From: Hymenobacter translucens
GTDB taxonomy: Bacteria; Bacteroidota; Bacteroidia; Cytophagales; Hymenobacteraceae
DNA: 64,000 nt
Reading direction: 5' to 3'
Assembly: GCF_020685205.1 (NCBI RefSeq)
Contig: NZ_JAJERB010000001.1
Span: forward strand, 1 to 64,000
Each line of letters begins with the position of its first letter. Position 1 is the first letter of the stretch. Positions 16,660 through 25,402 of this stretch are shown here, in pieces. The notes beneath the pieces were generated by a model. The model saw nothing but the letters and a program-made list of their open reading frames with translations. It ran no database searches and was not told the DNA's origin. A program made the translations under genes and the position numbers.

Positions 16660-18060
16660 ATGAAAAACAACCGCTTACTTTTTATTCTCCTCGGCCTGCT
16701 GCTTTTTCTCATCATTGGCTTCGTTGTGGCCAAGCAGAAGGGCTGGGTGGGCCAGCCAACCGGTACCGAGGTTATCACGGCCAAAGCCGCCCCGGTAAGC
16801 ATTGTGGAGAAGGTGAGTGCCTCGGGCAAGGTGCAGCCCGAAACCGAAGTGAAGATCTCGCCCGACGTATCCGGGGAAATCATTGAGCTGTATGTAGCCG
16901 AGGGCGACTCCGTCAAGAAAGGCCAGCTGCTGCTGCGCATCCGGCCCGACAACTACCAGGCCATGGTAAACGTGCAGTCGGCGACGGTGGGCACCCAGCG
17001 GGCCAACGTGGCCCAGACCCAGGCCCGCCTCCAGCAGCTGATGGCCAATGCCCGGCAAACCGAGCTAAGCTACCGCCGCAGCGCCTCGCTCTACAAGCAA
17101 AAAGTAATTTCCCAGGCCGACTACGAAGCCAGCAAGGCCGCCTACGAAGCCAGTCAGGAGGAAATCAACAGCGCCCGCCAGAGCATCCGCGCCGCGCAGA
17201 GTAACGTTTCCAGCGCCCAGGCCTCCCTGGAAGAAGCCCGCAAAAACCTCAACAAAACTACCATCTATGCCCCGGTAAGCGGCACGGTAAGCAAGTTGAA
17301 CGTGGAAAAGGGTGAGCGGGTCGTGGGCACGTCGCAGATGGCCGGCACCGAAATCATGCGCATCGCCAACCTGAACTCGATGGAGGTGCGGGTGAACGTA
17401 AACGAAAACGACATTATCAACGTGCACCTTGGCGACTCGGTGGAAGTAGAGGTTGACTCCTATTCCAGCAAGGATGAGAAGTTCCGCGGCCTGGTGACCA
17501 GCATTGCCAATACCGCCAAGGACGCCCTGACGGCCGAAGCCGTAACCGAGTTCGAGGTGCGCATCCGCCTGCTGCCCGATTCGTACCGCCACCTGCTGCG
17601 CACTGTGAAGGGCCGCACCGTGGTACCGTTCCGGCCGGGCATGACGGCCTCGGTCGACATCATCACCGAGCGCAAAAACAACGTGCTGAGCGTACCCCTA
17701 GCAGCCGTCACGACCCGGTCGGACAGCGCCGCCACCAAGAAGGACAAAGAGGAGGGAGGCGTAAAGATTCAGCGCGGCAACGGGGCCCCCGAGGAAGCTC
17801 AGAAGGCGGCCCGGGCCGACATCCAGGAAGTGGTATTCGTGGTGCGCAAGGGCAAGGCCATGCTGACGCCCGTGAAAACCGGCATCAGCGACTTTGCCAA
17901 CATCGAAATCCTGAGCGGGCTGCAGGCGGGCGACGAGGTGGTGAGCGGACCGTTCCGCACAGTCGCCAAAACCCTCAAGAACGGGGCGGTAGTGACGGTG
18001 AAGGACGCCAAGACCATCAACAAAGCGGCGCTGAGCGGAGACCCGGAAGAAGAGAAATAA
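16660..18060 (+). CDS. Periplasmic adaptor (membrane fusion) protein, HlyD/MacA type
   Basis: Links an inner-membrane pump to TolC. 466 residues from the ATG at 16660, with an N-terminal membrane anchor (LLFILLGLLLFLIIGFVVAK, 6-25). A lipoyl/barrel-sandwich half-motif follows (KVSASGKVQPETEVKISPDVSGEI), then a long alpha-hairpin coiled coil (about 110-210, Gln/Ala/Ser-rich). The second lipoyl half is TIYAPVSGTVSKLNVEKGERV and the C-terminal beta domain includes LSVPLAAVTTRS. The charged insert KKDKEEGGVKIQ near residue 360 is unusual. No ABC or RND permease gene follows; the next gene is gpsA behind a terminator. Confidence 0.92.
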   Translation: MKNNRLLFILLGLLLFLIIGFVVAKQKGWVGQPTGTEVITAKAAPVSIVEKVSASGKVQPETEVKISPDVSGEIIELYVAEGDSVKKGQLLLRIRPDNYQAMVNVQSATVGTQRANVAQTQARLQQLMANARQTELSYRRSASLYKQKVISQADYEASKAAYEASQEEINSARQSIRAAQSNVSSAQASLEEARKNLNKTTIYAPVSGTVSKLNVEKGERVVGTSQMAGTEIMRIANLNSMEVRVNVNENDIINVHLGDSVEVEVDSYSSKDEKFRGLVTSIANTAKDALTAEAVTEFEVRIRLLPDSYRHLLRTVKGRTVVPFRPGMTASVDIITERKNNVLSVPLAAVTTRSDSAATKKDKEEGGVKIQRGNGAPEEAQKAARADIQEVVFVVRKGKAMLTPVKTGISDFANIEILSGLQAGDEVVSGPFRTVAKTLKNGAVVTVKDAKTINKAALSGDPEEEK

Positions 18061-18141
18061 AGCAGACGGGCGACCGACCTGGTGCTGCTCAGGCAGGGAA
18101 GGCGAGCGGGATGTACTGCCTGACTACGAACTCTCAACGAC

Positions 18142-18174
18142 AAGCCCCTGGTGCCCGCGCGGCGCCAGGGGCTT
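18142..18174. terminator. Terminator after the efflux adaptor gene
   Basis: Inverted repeat AAGCCCCTGGTGCC / GGCGCCAGGGGCTT with loop cgcgc, 80 bp after the adaptor stop and before gpsA. The T-run is short. Confidence 0.75.
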
Positions 18175-18253
18175 ATCTGTGGCGGAAACTTCGCACTTTT
18201 GAGGCGCTGAACGGCCGCGCGGCGGGCGCCACGACACTTTACGATTTACTGCG

Positions 18254-19243
18254 TTGGATAAAATAGCCATGATTGGCGGCGGCTCCTGGGCCACCGCGCT
18301 GACCAAGATTCTGTCGGAAAACGGGGCTCAGGTGGGCTGGTGGCTGCGCAGCAAAGATGATGTGCAGCACCTGCGCACCACCCGGCACAACCCGCGCTAC
18401 CTCTCGTCGGTGGCTTTCGACCTGAGCCGGGTGCATCCGAGCACCAACCTGGCCGACGTCGTGGAAGAAGCCGACTGGCTGGTGCTGGCCGTGCCCGCAG
18501 CCTTTGTGCGCAGCGCCCTCGACAAGCTTGACCGCGACGCCCTCCGGGGCAAGCGCATCATTTCGGCCATCAAAGGCATGATTCCCAAGGAGAACGTGCT
18601 GGTGACCGACTACGTGACCGAGCGGTTCCGGCTGCCCCAGAGTCGGATGGGCGTGGTGGCCGGACCCTGCCACGCCGAGGAAGTAGCCCTGGAAAAGCAG
18701 AGCTACCTCACCATTGGCGGGCCCGACCTGGTGCTGGCCGAGGACTTCAGCAGGATGCTGCGCAACCGCTACGTAAAGGCCTACCCGATGGACGATCTGG
18801 ACGGCATCGAGTACTGCGCCGTGATGAAGAACATCATTGCCCTGACCTGCGGCATTGCCCACGGCCTGGGCTACGGCGACAATTTCCAGGCGGTGCTGGT
18901 CAGCAACGCGGTGCAGGAAATCCGCCGCTTTCTGCACGCCATCAGCCCCGTGACGCGCGACCTGTCGGGTTCGGCCTACCTGGGCGACCTGCTGGTGACG
19001 GCCTATTCGCAGTTTTCGCGCAACCGCACCTTCGGCAACATGATCGGGCGGGGCTACTCGGTGAAATCGGCCCAGATGGAAATGAACATGGTAGCCGAGG
19101 GCTACTACGCCGTCAGGAGCATCTACGAGCTCAACCGGGAGCTTCAGGTGTCCATGCCCATCACCACGGCCGCCTACCACATTCTGTACGAGCGGATTTC
19201 GCCTGCCGTGGAGCTGGAAATTTTGAAGGAGAAGCTGCGGTAA
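18254..19243 (+). CDS. gpsA: NAD(P)H-dependent glycerol-3-phosphate dehydrogenase
   Basis: Makes sn-glycerol 3-phosphate from dihydroxyacetone phosphate for phospholipid synthesis; cytoplasmic. 329 residues with the nucleotide loop KIAMIGGGSWATALTKILSENG at the N-terminus, FVRSALDKL, GVVAGPCHAEEVALE and the catalytic region EYCAVMKNIIALTCGIAHGLGYGDN with the family Lys. The frame begins with TTG at 18254, giving MDKIAMIGGG as expected for the family; an ATG five codons later would clip the first beta strand. A near-consensus -7 (CACTTTTG) lies about 55 bp upstream. Confidence 0.94.
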   Translation: MDKIAMIGGGSWATALTKILSENGAQVGWWLRSKDDVQHLRTTRHNPRYLSSVAFDLSRVHPSTNLADVVEEADWLVLAVPAAFVRSALDKLDRDALRGKRIISAIKGMIPKENVLVTDYVTERFRLPQSRMGVVAGPCHAEEVALEKQSYLTIGGPDLVLAEDFSRMLRNRYVKAYPMDDLDGIEYCAVMKNIIALTCGIAHGLGYGDNFQAVLVSNAVQEIRRFLHAISPVTRDLSGSAYLGDLLVTAYSQFSRNRTFGNMIGRGYSVKSAQMEMNMVAEGYYAVRSIYELNRELQVSMPITTAAYHILYERISPAVELEILKEKLR

Positions 19244-19264
19244 GTGCCAAGGCCAATGGGGCTG

Positions 19265-21004
19265 CTACCAGCTCCGGCGTTCGTAGATCGTGACAAAAGA
19301 ATCCTGGTAGGCGGGGGCGTAGCGGGTCGTATCCACCTGCTTCAGAGCTTCGGGTTCCCGTCGGTCGAGCACCAGCAGGTCGTAGGGCTGGTCCCGGCGC
19401 CAGCGCGAGTGCAGCACGGTTGGCCCGGGAGCGAGCAGGTGGTAGTGGTAGAAAAACAGCTGGTAGTACGATGCCTCCACAAACACCAGGGCGGGCTGGC
19501 GGGCCGCCACCCACTGGTAGGTCCGCTTGATATGGGCTTCGCTGTTCCTGAAGGGTTGATAGTTCTGGCGCAGGTAGTACGTCTGGTAGGCGGCGTAGCT
19601 TAGCAGAAGCACAGGCAGGAGCAAGGTCAGGGCGCGGCGGAATCGACGGGAACCAGCCACCAGCTCCCCGTACAGCAGCCCGGCCAGGATAAACAAAAAC
19701 AGCATCTTGTAGAACAGGACCCGCTCGGGCGGCATCACCCGCTGCGCGGCCAACAGCGCGTACGGCAGGACCGTAGCCACCAGGGCCGGGCCGGCCAGGT
19801 GGCGGAAAGCGGAGCCCCGCGGGGCGGTGTACAGACAAACCAGGGTAGCCGTGCCAAGTAGCAGAAATACGCCCAGGCCCAGCCGCAGCTGCCCCAGCAG
19901 CTCGCCTTCGAGGGCCCAGAGGTAAAAGCCGGCCTTCTGCCAGAAGGCAGCCGGCGTCAGCGCCACCACGTAGGAGTTGCCGGTTAGCGCCGGCAGCCCC
20001 GATACCACTACCACCGGCAGGTAAAGCAGGGCTACGACTACCAAGACCAGCAGGCCCGCTGCTCCCAGCGGCATAAGGGCTGACTTGCGCCGGACCCCGA
20101 GCAGGTAAGCCCCGGCATACAGCAGAAAGGAGAGAAACGGGTACAGGAAAATGGGGATCGTGTAGAAGCCGGCTACGCTGCTGCACACGAACAGGGCTGC
20201 GCCGGTCCGGGAAAACTGCCGGGAGTGCAGCATAGCAAGCAGACCAAAAAAGGCCAGCCCGGCGCATACTGACACCAGCAGATAGCCCCGGCCTACCGCC
20301 GAATGATAGAGGGTGAACGGTGAGAGGCTGAACAGGGCTAGGGCAAGCGTGGCCCCGTAAAACCGCAGGTAACGCAGTAGCAGGGCATACAGCAGCGTCG
20401 TGCCGCCAAGGCCCACCAGCAGCGTGGGCAGGCGCATCGTCAGCCCGGCGTGGCCGGTCATCTCCCAGGCAACCCAGCCGAGCAGGTTGGCACCGATATG
20501 GTTGTTGGGAATCGGATAGAAGCTGGTAATACCGACCAGGCCCTGCCGTACAAAATAGTCGAGCGAGGCCGCCTCGTCGGTGCTGACCGGCAGCCAGAAG
20601 GCCAGCGCAATCCGCAGGCTGGTAAGGGCGGTCAGCAGCAGCCCGGCCGCCCGCCGCTGCCAGCGGGGAAGCTCAAGCCAGGTTTGCCACAGGGCCGCGG
20701 ATGCTCGCCGCAGTTCCCGACCCAGCGAGCGAAATTCAACCCAGGCTGCCGGCCGGAAGGTGCGGAGGGCGGCAAGGCCAGCGGCGGCAGTCAGCAGGCA
20801 GGCCAGCAGCACGGTGCGCAGCAGCAGATAGGAGGATGGGGTAACGGCGAGCGGGAACAGCCGAAATCCTACCTCGTGGTAGGTAACCTGGCCCAGACCC
20901 AGCACCCGGGCATACGGGGTAGTCCAGTACAGCAGCCCCAGGGCCGCGGAAACGCCGCCCACCAGGAAAGCAGCCAGTAACGCAAAAAACCGCAGGTTCG
21001 TCAT
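19265..21004 (-). CDS. Polytopic membrane glycosyltransferase-like protein (GT39/PMT type)
   Basis: 579 residues with about 12-14 hydrophobic helices and short loops. After two N-terminal helices and a charged segment there is the extracytoplasmic motif STDEAASLDYFVRQG, with acidic residues as in the DE motif of lipid-sugar-dependent glycosyltransferases, followed by FYPIPNNHIGANLL. A soluble C-terminal domain (about 500-579) follows the last helix. It resembles the protein at 21699-23432 in length, topology and the YPIPNNH motif, so the two are probably paralogs. The predicted role is transfer of a sugar from a polyprenyl-phosphate donor on the outer face of the inner membrane. Acceptor unknown. 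Confidence 0.72.
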   Translation of the reverse strand: MTNLRFFALLAAFLVGGVSAALGLLYWTTPYARVLGLGQVTYHEVGFRLFPLAVTPSSYLLLRTVLLACLLTAAAGLAALRTFRPAAWVEFRSLGRELRRASAALWQTWLELPRWQRRAAGLLLTALTSLRIALAFWLPVSTDEAASLDYFVRQGLVGITSFYPIPNNHIGANLLGWVAWEMTGHAGLTMRLPTLLVGLGGTTLLYALLLRYLRFYGATLALALFSLSPFTLYHSAVGRGYLLVSVCAGLAFFGLLAMLHSRQFSRTGAALFVCSSVAGFYTIPIFLYPFLSFLLYAGAYLLGVRRKSALMPLGAAGLLVLVVVALLYLPVVVVSGLPALTGNSYVVALTPAAFWQKAGFYLWALEGELLGQLRLGLGVFLLLGTATLVCLYTAPRGSAFRHLAGPALVATVLPYALLAAQRVMPPERVLFYKMLFLFILAGLLYGELVAGSRRFRRALTLLLPVLLLSYAAYQTYYLRQNYQPFRNSEAHIKRTYQWVAARQPALVFVEASYYQLFFYHYHLLAPGPTVLHSRWRRDQPYDLLVLDRREPEALKQVDTTRYAPAYQDSFVTIYERRSW

Positions 21005-21014
21005 GAAACAAAAG

Positions 21015-21036
21015 CCCGCGAAAAGCTGGTCGCGGG
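21015..21036 (-). promoter_or_regulatory. Leader hairpin with T-rich tail just upstream of the GT39-like gene
   Basis: Minus-strand CCCGCGA ... TCGCGGG (7-bp perfect stem, 8-nt loop) is followed by CTTTTGTTTC and then the ATG at 21004. In the direction of transcription this looks like a small intrinsic terminator in the 5' leader, or a structure limiting ribosome access. Confidence 0.5.
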
Positions 21037-21147
21037 AAATGGACCGGAGAGAAGGCTCGCAAGATTACGCACAAATAGGTAGCCCCTGTCGGATTATCCA
21101 ACGAGGGGGCGGGCCGTGAAAAATCAGGCGGCTGCCCGGCTGCCCCC

Positions 21148-21155
21148 TAGTTTTG
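21148..21155 (+). promoter_or_regulatory. Candidate -7 element (TAGTTTTG) upstream of DUF4259 gene
   Basis: Full match to TAnnTTTG on the plus strand in the divergent gap. It would give a leader of about 130 nt to the ATG at 21291. No clear TTG at -33. Confidence 0.4.
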
Positions 21156-21290
21156 TATCTTGACCACCGTGGAAAGCAAGTCAAACGGATGCATTTTGCC
21201 CCGGCGGCTCGGGCGAAGTGCTACCTTCCGGGGCCCGGCCCGTACCATAGCCTGATTTCAACTGCTCTGCCACTAAACCACTCACTGCCT

Positions 21291-21686
21291 ATGTCTGCCT
21301 GGGGAAACTTCAACTTCGACAACGACGATGCCACGGACTTTGCCGGCGACTTTATGGAGCGTCCCAGCGAAGTTCAGCTGCTGGAAGCCTTGATTACCGC
21401 TGCGGAAGGCGAAAATCTGGAAGCTGACGAAGCGTCCCAGGCCCTGGCCGCCGCCGAGATTGTGGCGGCCTGGCACGGTAAACCCGGCTCCGACTTCCTG
21501 CCCGGCCTGTTTTCGGCCATCCAGCACCTCGATGTAAGCGACGAAGACGAATTGCTGGACCTGGCCCGCCGGGCGGTGCAGGCGGTGCTTCAGGGCTCGG
21601 AGCTGGTGGAGCTGTGGACCGAAAACGGCGAGCTGGCCAGCTGGCAGGCCGCCCAGCGGGACCTGCTCACCCGGCTCGAAGCGTAA
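21291..21686 (+). CDS. DUF4259 family protein
   Basis: 131 residues starting MSAWGNFNFDNDDATDFAGDF, the characteristic opening of DUF4259 (a WG, F-N-D-A-DW/F pattern). Two helical acidic segments follow. Function of this small cytosolic family is unknown. The start is the ATG at 21291; the upstream open frame from a TTG at 21153 is not family-like. It sits between two leftward membrane-glycosyltransferase-like genes, converging on the one at 21699. Confidence 0.85.
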   Translation: MSAWGNFNFDNDDATDFAGDFMERPSEVQLLEALITAAEGENLEADEASQALAAAEIVAAWHGKPGSDFLPGLFSAIQHLDVSDEDELLDLARRAVQAVLQGSELVELWTENGELASWQAAQRDLLTRLEA

Positions 21687-21698
21687 GCAGCGCGAGCA

Positions 21699-23432
21699 TC
21701 AGCGGAGCGGCTTGACCCGCACGTCCTCGTTTTCAAACAGCGCCGGTTGGGCCGGTGGCGCCGGGCTGGTTTCCTTGTCGGTTAGCTGATAGTCATACGA
21801 GACTCCAGGCTGACGACTCGCGTCTACCCGCAGGTTAGCGCGGTCTTGCTGGCTGAAAAAAGTGAGGTAGAGCTGGTAGTGGGGATGAAGGGTGAGCACG
21901 CGCCGGGCTCCGTGATGGCGCAGCCAGGAGTAGGTGCTGGCCACCCGGGCGTTGCGCTGCCCTTCAAGCAGTGCCCGCTGGTGAAAGGGCCGCAAGCCAA
22001 GGAGCGCCCACGCTACGACTGGCAGGCCCAGGGCCAGTGCCGGGTGCCGAAAAGCAGGCCGGCTAACCCAGCGGGTCAGCACCTGCTCGTAGAGCAGCGC
22101 GGCTGGCAGCAGCAGAAAAAATATCCGAAATGACAGCACCCGGGCAGGTGGGAAAATGCCCCGAGCGGCCAGCAGCAGGTACGGAACCCAGAGTAGCCCC
22201 AGCGCCAGAAACACCAAGTGCCGGGAGCTGCCCCGCCGCCTTCTAGACGAGAAGAGTGCGGCCAGACTTATACTCACGCTGAGTAGGGCTCCCAGCGGCC
22301 CTGCTCCGAGCAGCTGCCCCTCGGTGCGCAGCACGTAGGACAACCCGGTCAGGTCCGGCGTGCTGCCCGCGCCGGGAGCTACGTAGCCGTTAGCAAACAG
22401 CGCCCCGGCTCCCGACACGACAAGCACCGGCGCGTACAGCAGCAAGGTTGTTATTCCCGTCACGAGCCCGGCCGGAATCAGTTGCCCCAGCTGGGACCAT
22501 TGCCGCTGAAAAATGAAGGAGAGGCCCAGGCTGCCGAACAGAGCGCCGAAGATCAGCAGAAAGGTGGGCATGGCGTAGAGCCCTGCCACCGCGGAGCACA
22601 CCAGCACCGTCCAGGCCCGGCGCGGGCGGTCAGTATTGTTGAGCAGGGCCAGCGCGGCCACCAGTGCCACCTGAGAGCAGAACGCCAGCAGGAAATAGCC
22701 CCGCCCAACCACGGCCTGAAACAGGCTGTAGGGAAAGAAGGCAAACAGGAAAACCGTCAGCGCCGTCACCTGAAAGCCCGTGCGGGGTAAAAGCAGCAGC
22801 CCTACCAGCGCCGTTCCCACTGTGCTGATCAGCAGCGTCGGCAGGCGCATGGCAAAGTACACGTTCGAACTCAGCTGGCTGAACAGCCAGCACAGGACGC
22901 TGTACAGGATGTGGTTGTTAGGAATAGGGTAGTAGCTCAGTGCCGCCACCGGCCCCTCCCGCACAAAGGACAGGTAGCTCACTACCTCGTCGCCGTAAAG
23001 TGGGTAGTAAGCCAGGTAGTAGCCCCGCACGAGCAGCAGCAAACCCAGCAGCCCCAGGGCAGTAGCCTTGTCCTTGCGCGGCAGTGCATGCCAAGGAGCC
23101 AGCAGGGAAGGCGCGGCGCGGTGCTCCCGGCGCAATGCACCCACTTCCTGCCGCAGCCAGCCGCCGGTCCGGAAGCCCCAGGCCGTTACCAGACCCAGAA
23201 CTCCCACCAAAGCCAGCAGCCCCAGCTTTACGTTTTGATAGCCGGCGGGGCTCAACGCAACCGGCAGGGTCCGGAACGTGCCGTCGTGGTAGCGCAGGTG
23301 GCGCAGGTGGTCGATGTCGGCGTAGGAGCCCGGCCCAAATACCAGGGTGAGCCCCAAAGCTGCCAGCAGGAGCAGCCCCAGGCCCAGCGCCAGGAAAAAC
23401 TGTAGGGGAAGTGGCCCGGCTACCCGGCTCAT
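21699..23432 (-). CDS. Second polytopic GT39-like membrane protein
   Basis: 577 residues from the ATG at 23432, with an N-terminal helix (PLQFFLALGLGLLLLAALGLTL), many further helices and a soluble C-terminal domain. The motif YGDEVVSYLSFVREG followed by YYPIPNNHILYSVL matches in position the acidic and PIPNNH motifs of the 19265-21004 protein. The ATG overlaps the maf stop (ATGA), so translation is probably coupled to maf. Role as in its paralog: likely lipid-linked sugar transfer at the outer face of the inner membrane. This is inferred from topology and motif only. Confidence 0.72.
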   Translation of the reverse strand: MSRVAGPLPLQFFLALGLGLLLLAALGLTLVFGPGSYADIDHLRHLRYHDGTFRTLPVALSPAGYQNVKLGLLALVGVLGLVTAWGFRTGGWLRQEVGALRREHRAAPSLLAPWHALPRKDKATALGLLGLLLLVRGYYLAYYPLYGDEVVSYLSFVREGPVAALSYYPIPNNHILYSVLCWLFSQLSSNVYFAMRLPTLLISTVGTALVGLLLLPRTGFQVTALTVFLFAFFPYSLFQAVVGRGYFLLAFCSQVALVAALALLNNTDRPRRAWTVLVCSAVAGLYAMPTFLLIFGALFGSLGLSFIFQRQWSQLGQLIPAGLVTGITTLLLYAPVLVVSGAGALFANGYVAPGAGSTPDLTGLSYVLRTEGQLLGAGPLGALLSVSISLAALFSSRRRRGSSRHLVFLALGLLWVPYLLLAARGIFPPARVLSFRIFFLLLPAALLYEQVLTRWVSRPAFRHPALALGLPVVAWALLGLRPFHQRALLEGQRNARVASTYSWLRHHGARRVLTLHPHYQLYLTFFSQQDRANLRVDASRQPGVSYDYQLTDKETSPAPPAQPALFENEDVRVKPLR

Positions 23433-24022
23433 GCCGGCAGCAGGCCGCCCATCAGCTTGGTCAGTTCTTCCCATACCCGGTGCACCGGCAGACCCATCAC
23501 ATTGAAGTAAGAGCCTTCCAGCCGGGTCACGGCCACCATCCCAATCCAGTCCTGGGCTCCGTACGCCCCGGCTTTGTCGAGGGGGCGGTACTGGCGTACG
23601 TAGAACTCGATTTCAGTTGGTGTCAGGGCACGAAAGTGCACCCGGGTCTGGTCCGAGAAGACCACCTGCTGCCCACCGCCGGTGAGCAGGCACACCCCGG
23701 TGAATACGTCGTGGGCGCGCCCCTGCAGGCGGGTCAGCATCCGGATGGCCTCGGCTTCATCGGCGGGCTTGTTGAGCACGTCGTCTTCGAGGCAGACGAT
23801 GGTATCGGCCGTCAGCACCACTTCGTCGGCAGCCAGCCCGGCCCGGTAGGCCTGGGCTTTGTGCGCGGCCAGGTACTCGGCTACTTCGGCCCGGCGCAGG
23901 TGTTCCGAAAACGACTCATCCACTTCCTGCAGGCGCACCTCGTAGGTCAACCCCAGGTCGGTGAGCAGCTGGCGGCGGCGCGGGGAGTTAGAGGCAAGCA
24001 CTAAACGGGTTGGGAGCATCAT
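23429..24022 (-). CDS. maf: Maf-family nucleotide pyrophosphatase
   Basis: House-cleaning hydrolysis of dTTP, UTP or modified nucleotides to monophosphates; cytoplasmic. 197 residues start MMLPTRLVLASNSPRRRQLL, the Maf signature. The sequence also has EVDESF, VLTADTIVCLEDDVLNKP and DKAGAYGAQDWIGM, with the conserved Ser, Arg, Glu, Asp and Lys residues. Two adjacent ATGs (24022, 24019) are possible starts. The 5' end overlaps the DUF1015 gene by 35 bp and the 3' end overlaps the next gene by 4 bp, so three genes form one compact operon. Confidence 0.93.
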   Translation of the reverse strand: MMLPTRLVLASNSPRRRQLLTDLGLTYEVRLQEVDESFSEHLRRAEVAEYLAAHKAQAYRAGLAADEVVLTADTIVCLEDDVLNKPADEAEAIRMLTRLQGRAHDVFTGVCLLTGGGQQVVFSDQTRVHFRALTPTEIEFYVRQYRPLDKAGAYGAQDWIGMVAVTRLEGSYFNVMGLPVHRVWEELTKLMGGLLPA

Positions 24023-25298
24023 CGTCGCGGATAGAGGAGAACAGAAAGCCTCCGATGGTTTTCGGGTAAAAAAAGGTCGACTTGGGCGGCATCACCGCCC
24101 CGCTGTGGCAGACGCGCTCTACTTCGGCCATCGTCACCTCATTGGTAATCAGGGCGGCCCGGGCCTCGCCCCGGTCGACGCGGGACAGGCACTCGGAGAA
24201 GCTGCGCACGTAGGCAATGCCGGGCCAGGCCCGCTGCACGTCGGGGCCTTTCAGCTCCAGCACCCGCTCCAGCACAAAGTAATGCAGCACGGTCAGATCA
24301 AGGGCTTTCACCTCAGTCGTCGTGTCCCAGTTGAGTTGCTCGTGCACTTCAGGGAGCAGGCGCAGCTTGTAGGCCTGCCCCTGGAGGTAAAGGCCAAACG
24401 CCCAGGGCTTGCCGGCAATCAGCTCGGGCAGGCCGAAGGCGTCTTCCTGCGGCATCACCCGAAAATACACGGCCAGGCGGGCCAGGAAGTCCTCGTTACT
24501 CAGGTTGCCGGGCAGCTCCAGCAGCAGCCGGTGGGTGGGCAGGATGCGCAGGTCGTCGGCGGCCGAGTTAGTGAGGTACATCAGGTGGTAGTTCCAGGAC
24601 TCCCGGCCGGTGGCCTCGGGGTGGGCCGCCAGCTGGGCCTGCCGGTAGCGGAGTGACCCTTCGTAGCGGTGGTGGCCGTCGGCCAGAATCACCTGTCGCT
24701 CCGCCAGCACCCGCTGAAACCGGTGAATGACGGCAGCATCCTGAATGACGGCCAGCACGTCGCGGGCCCCCTGGTAGTCTTCCTCGGTCTGGTAGAGCGG
24801 GTCCTGGATGGCTTCGTCGAGGTAGCGTTCCAGCTCAAACGCGTCGTCGCGGTACAGGCCGTGGGTGGCGCTGGTCTGAAACTGCAGCCGGGCCAGCAGC
24901 TCAGTCCGGTCGTTGACTGAGCCGGGCAGGGTGCTTTCGTGGCGCAGCACCTGGTTTTCGGACCAGTCGTAGGCGCGGATGTGGGCCATAAAGCCCTTGC
25001 GGCAGTATTCCCGGGTTGAGCCGGGGAGCCGGAAATACTGGTAGTAGGCGTAGATGCCGGGCATCTCGTCCTGGCGCAGCACCCCGCTTTCCTGCCACTC
25101 CCGCAGGCGCTGAAGCGCCGCCGCCGTGGCATCGGCATCCCGGGGCACGGACAGGTGAATGCTGTTCAGCGGGTTGCGGTACAGGGCATCACGCTGCTTG
25201 GTCGACACCACGTCGAACAGCGGAGAAACGTAGTCGTCGATATGGGCACTCAGCGCCTCGTTGTAGCGCCAGCCCCGGATGGGTCGGATTTCAGCCAA
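23988..25298 (-). CDS. DUF1015 family protein
   Basis: 436 residues starting MAEIRPIRGWRYN, with DDYVSPLFDVVS, SIHLSVP and the hallmark VILADGHHRYEGSLRYR (about 203-219). The family is widespread and often annotated as a possible HTH or kinase-like protein; no activity is established. The frame starts with TTG at 25298, because an in-frame TAG lies upstream and no ATG precedes the conserved N-terminus. The 3' end overlaps maf by 35 bp. Confidence 0.9.
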   Translation of the reverse strand: MAEIRPIRGWRYNEALSAHIDDYVSPLFDVVSTKQRDALYRNPLNSIHLSVPRDADATAAALQRLREWQESGVLRQDEMPGIYAYYQYFRLPGSTREYCRKGFMAHIRAYDWSENQVLRHESTLPGSVNDRTELLARLQFQTSATHGLYRDDAFELERYLDEAIQDPLYQTEEDYQGARDVLAVIQDAAVIHRFQRVLAERQVILADGHHRYEGSLRYRQAQLAAHPEATGRESWNYHLMYLTNSAADDLRILPTHRLLLELPGNLSNEDFLARLAVYFRVMPQEDAFGLPELIAGKPWAFGLYLQGQAYKLRLLPEVHEQLNWDTTTEVKALDLTVLHYFVLERVLELKGPDVQRAWPGIAYVRSFSECLSRVDRGEARAALITNEVTMAEVERVCHSGAVMPPKSTFFYPKTIGGFLFSSIRDDDAPNPFSACL

Positions 25299-25402
25299 GC
25301 TGTAAGAAAGTGAGGGTGCGGATAAGGATATCTACAATAGAACGGAGCGCGCTGGCTCCAGAAGCATTATTTCGCGGCGTTGCCAGAACTACGCGGCCAC
25401 CA

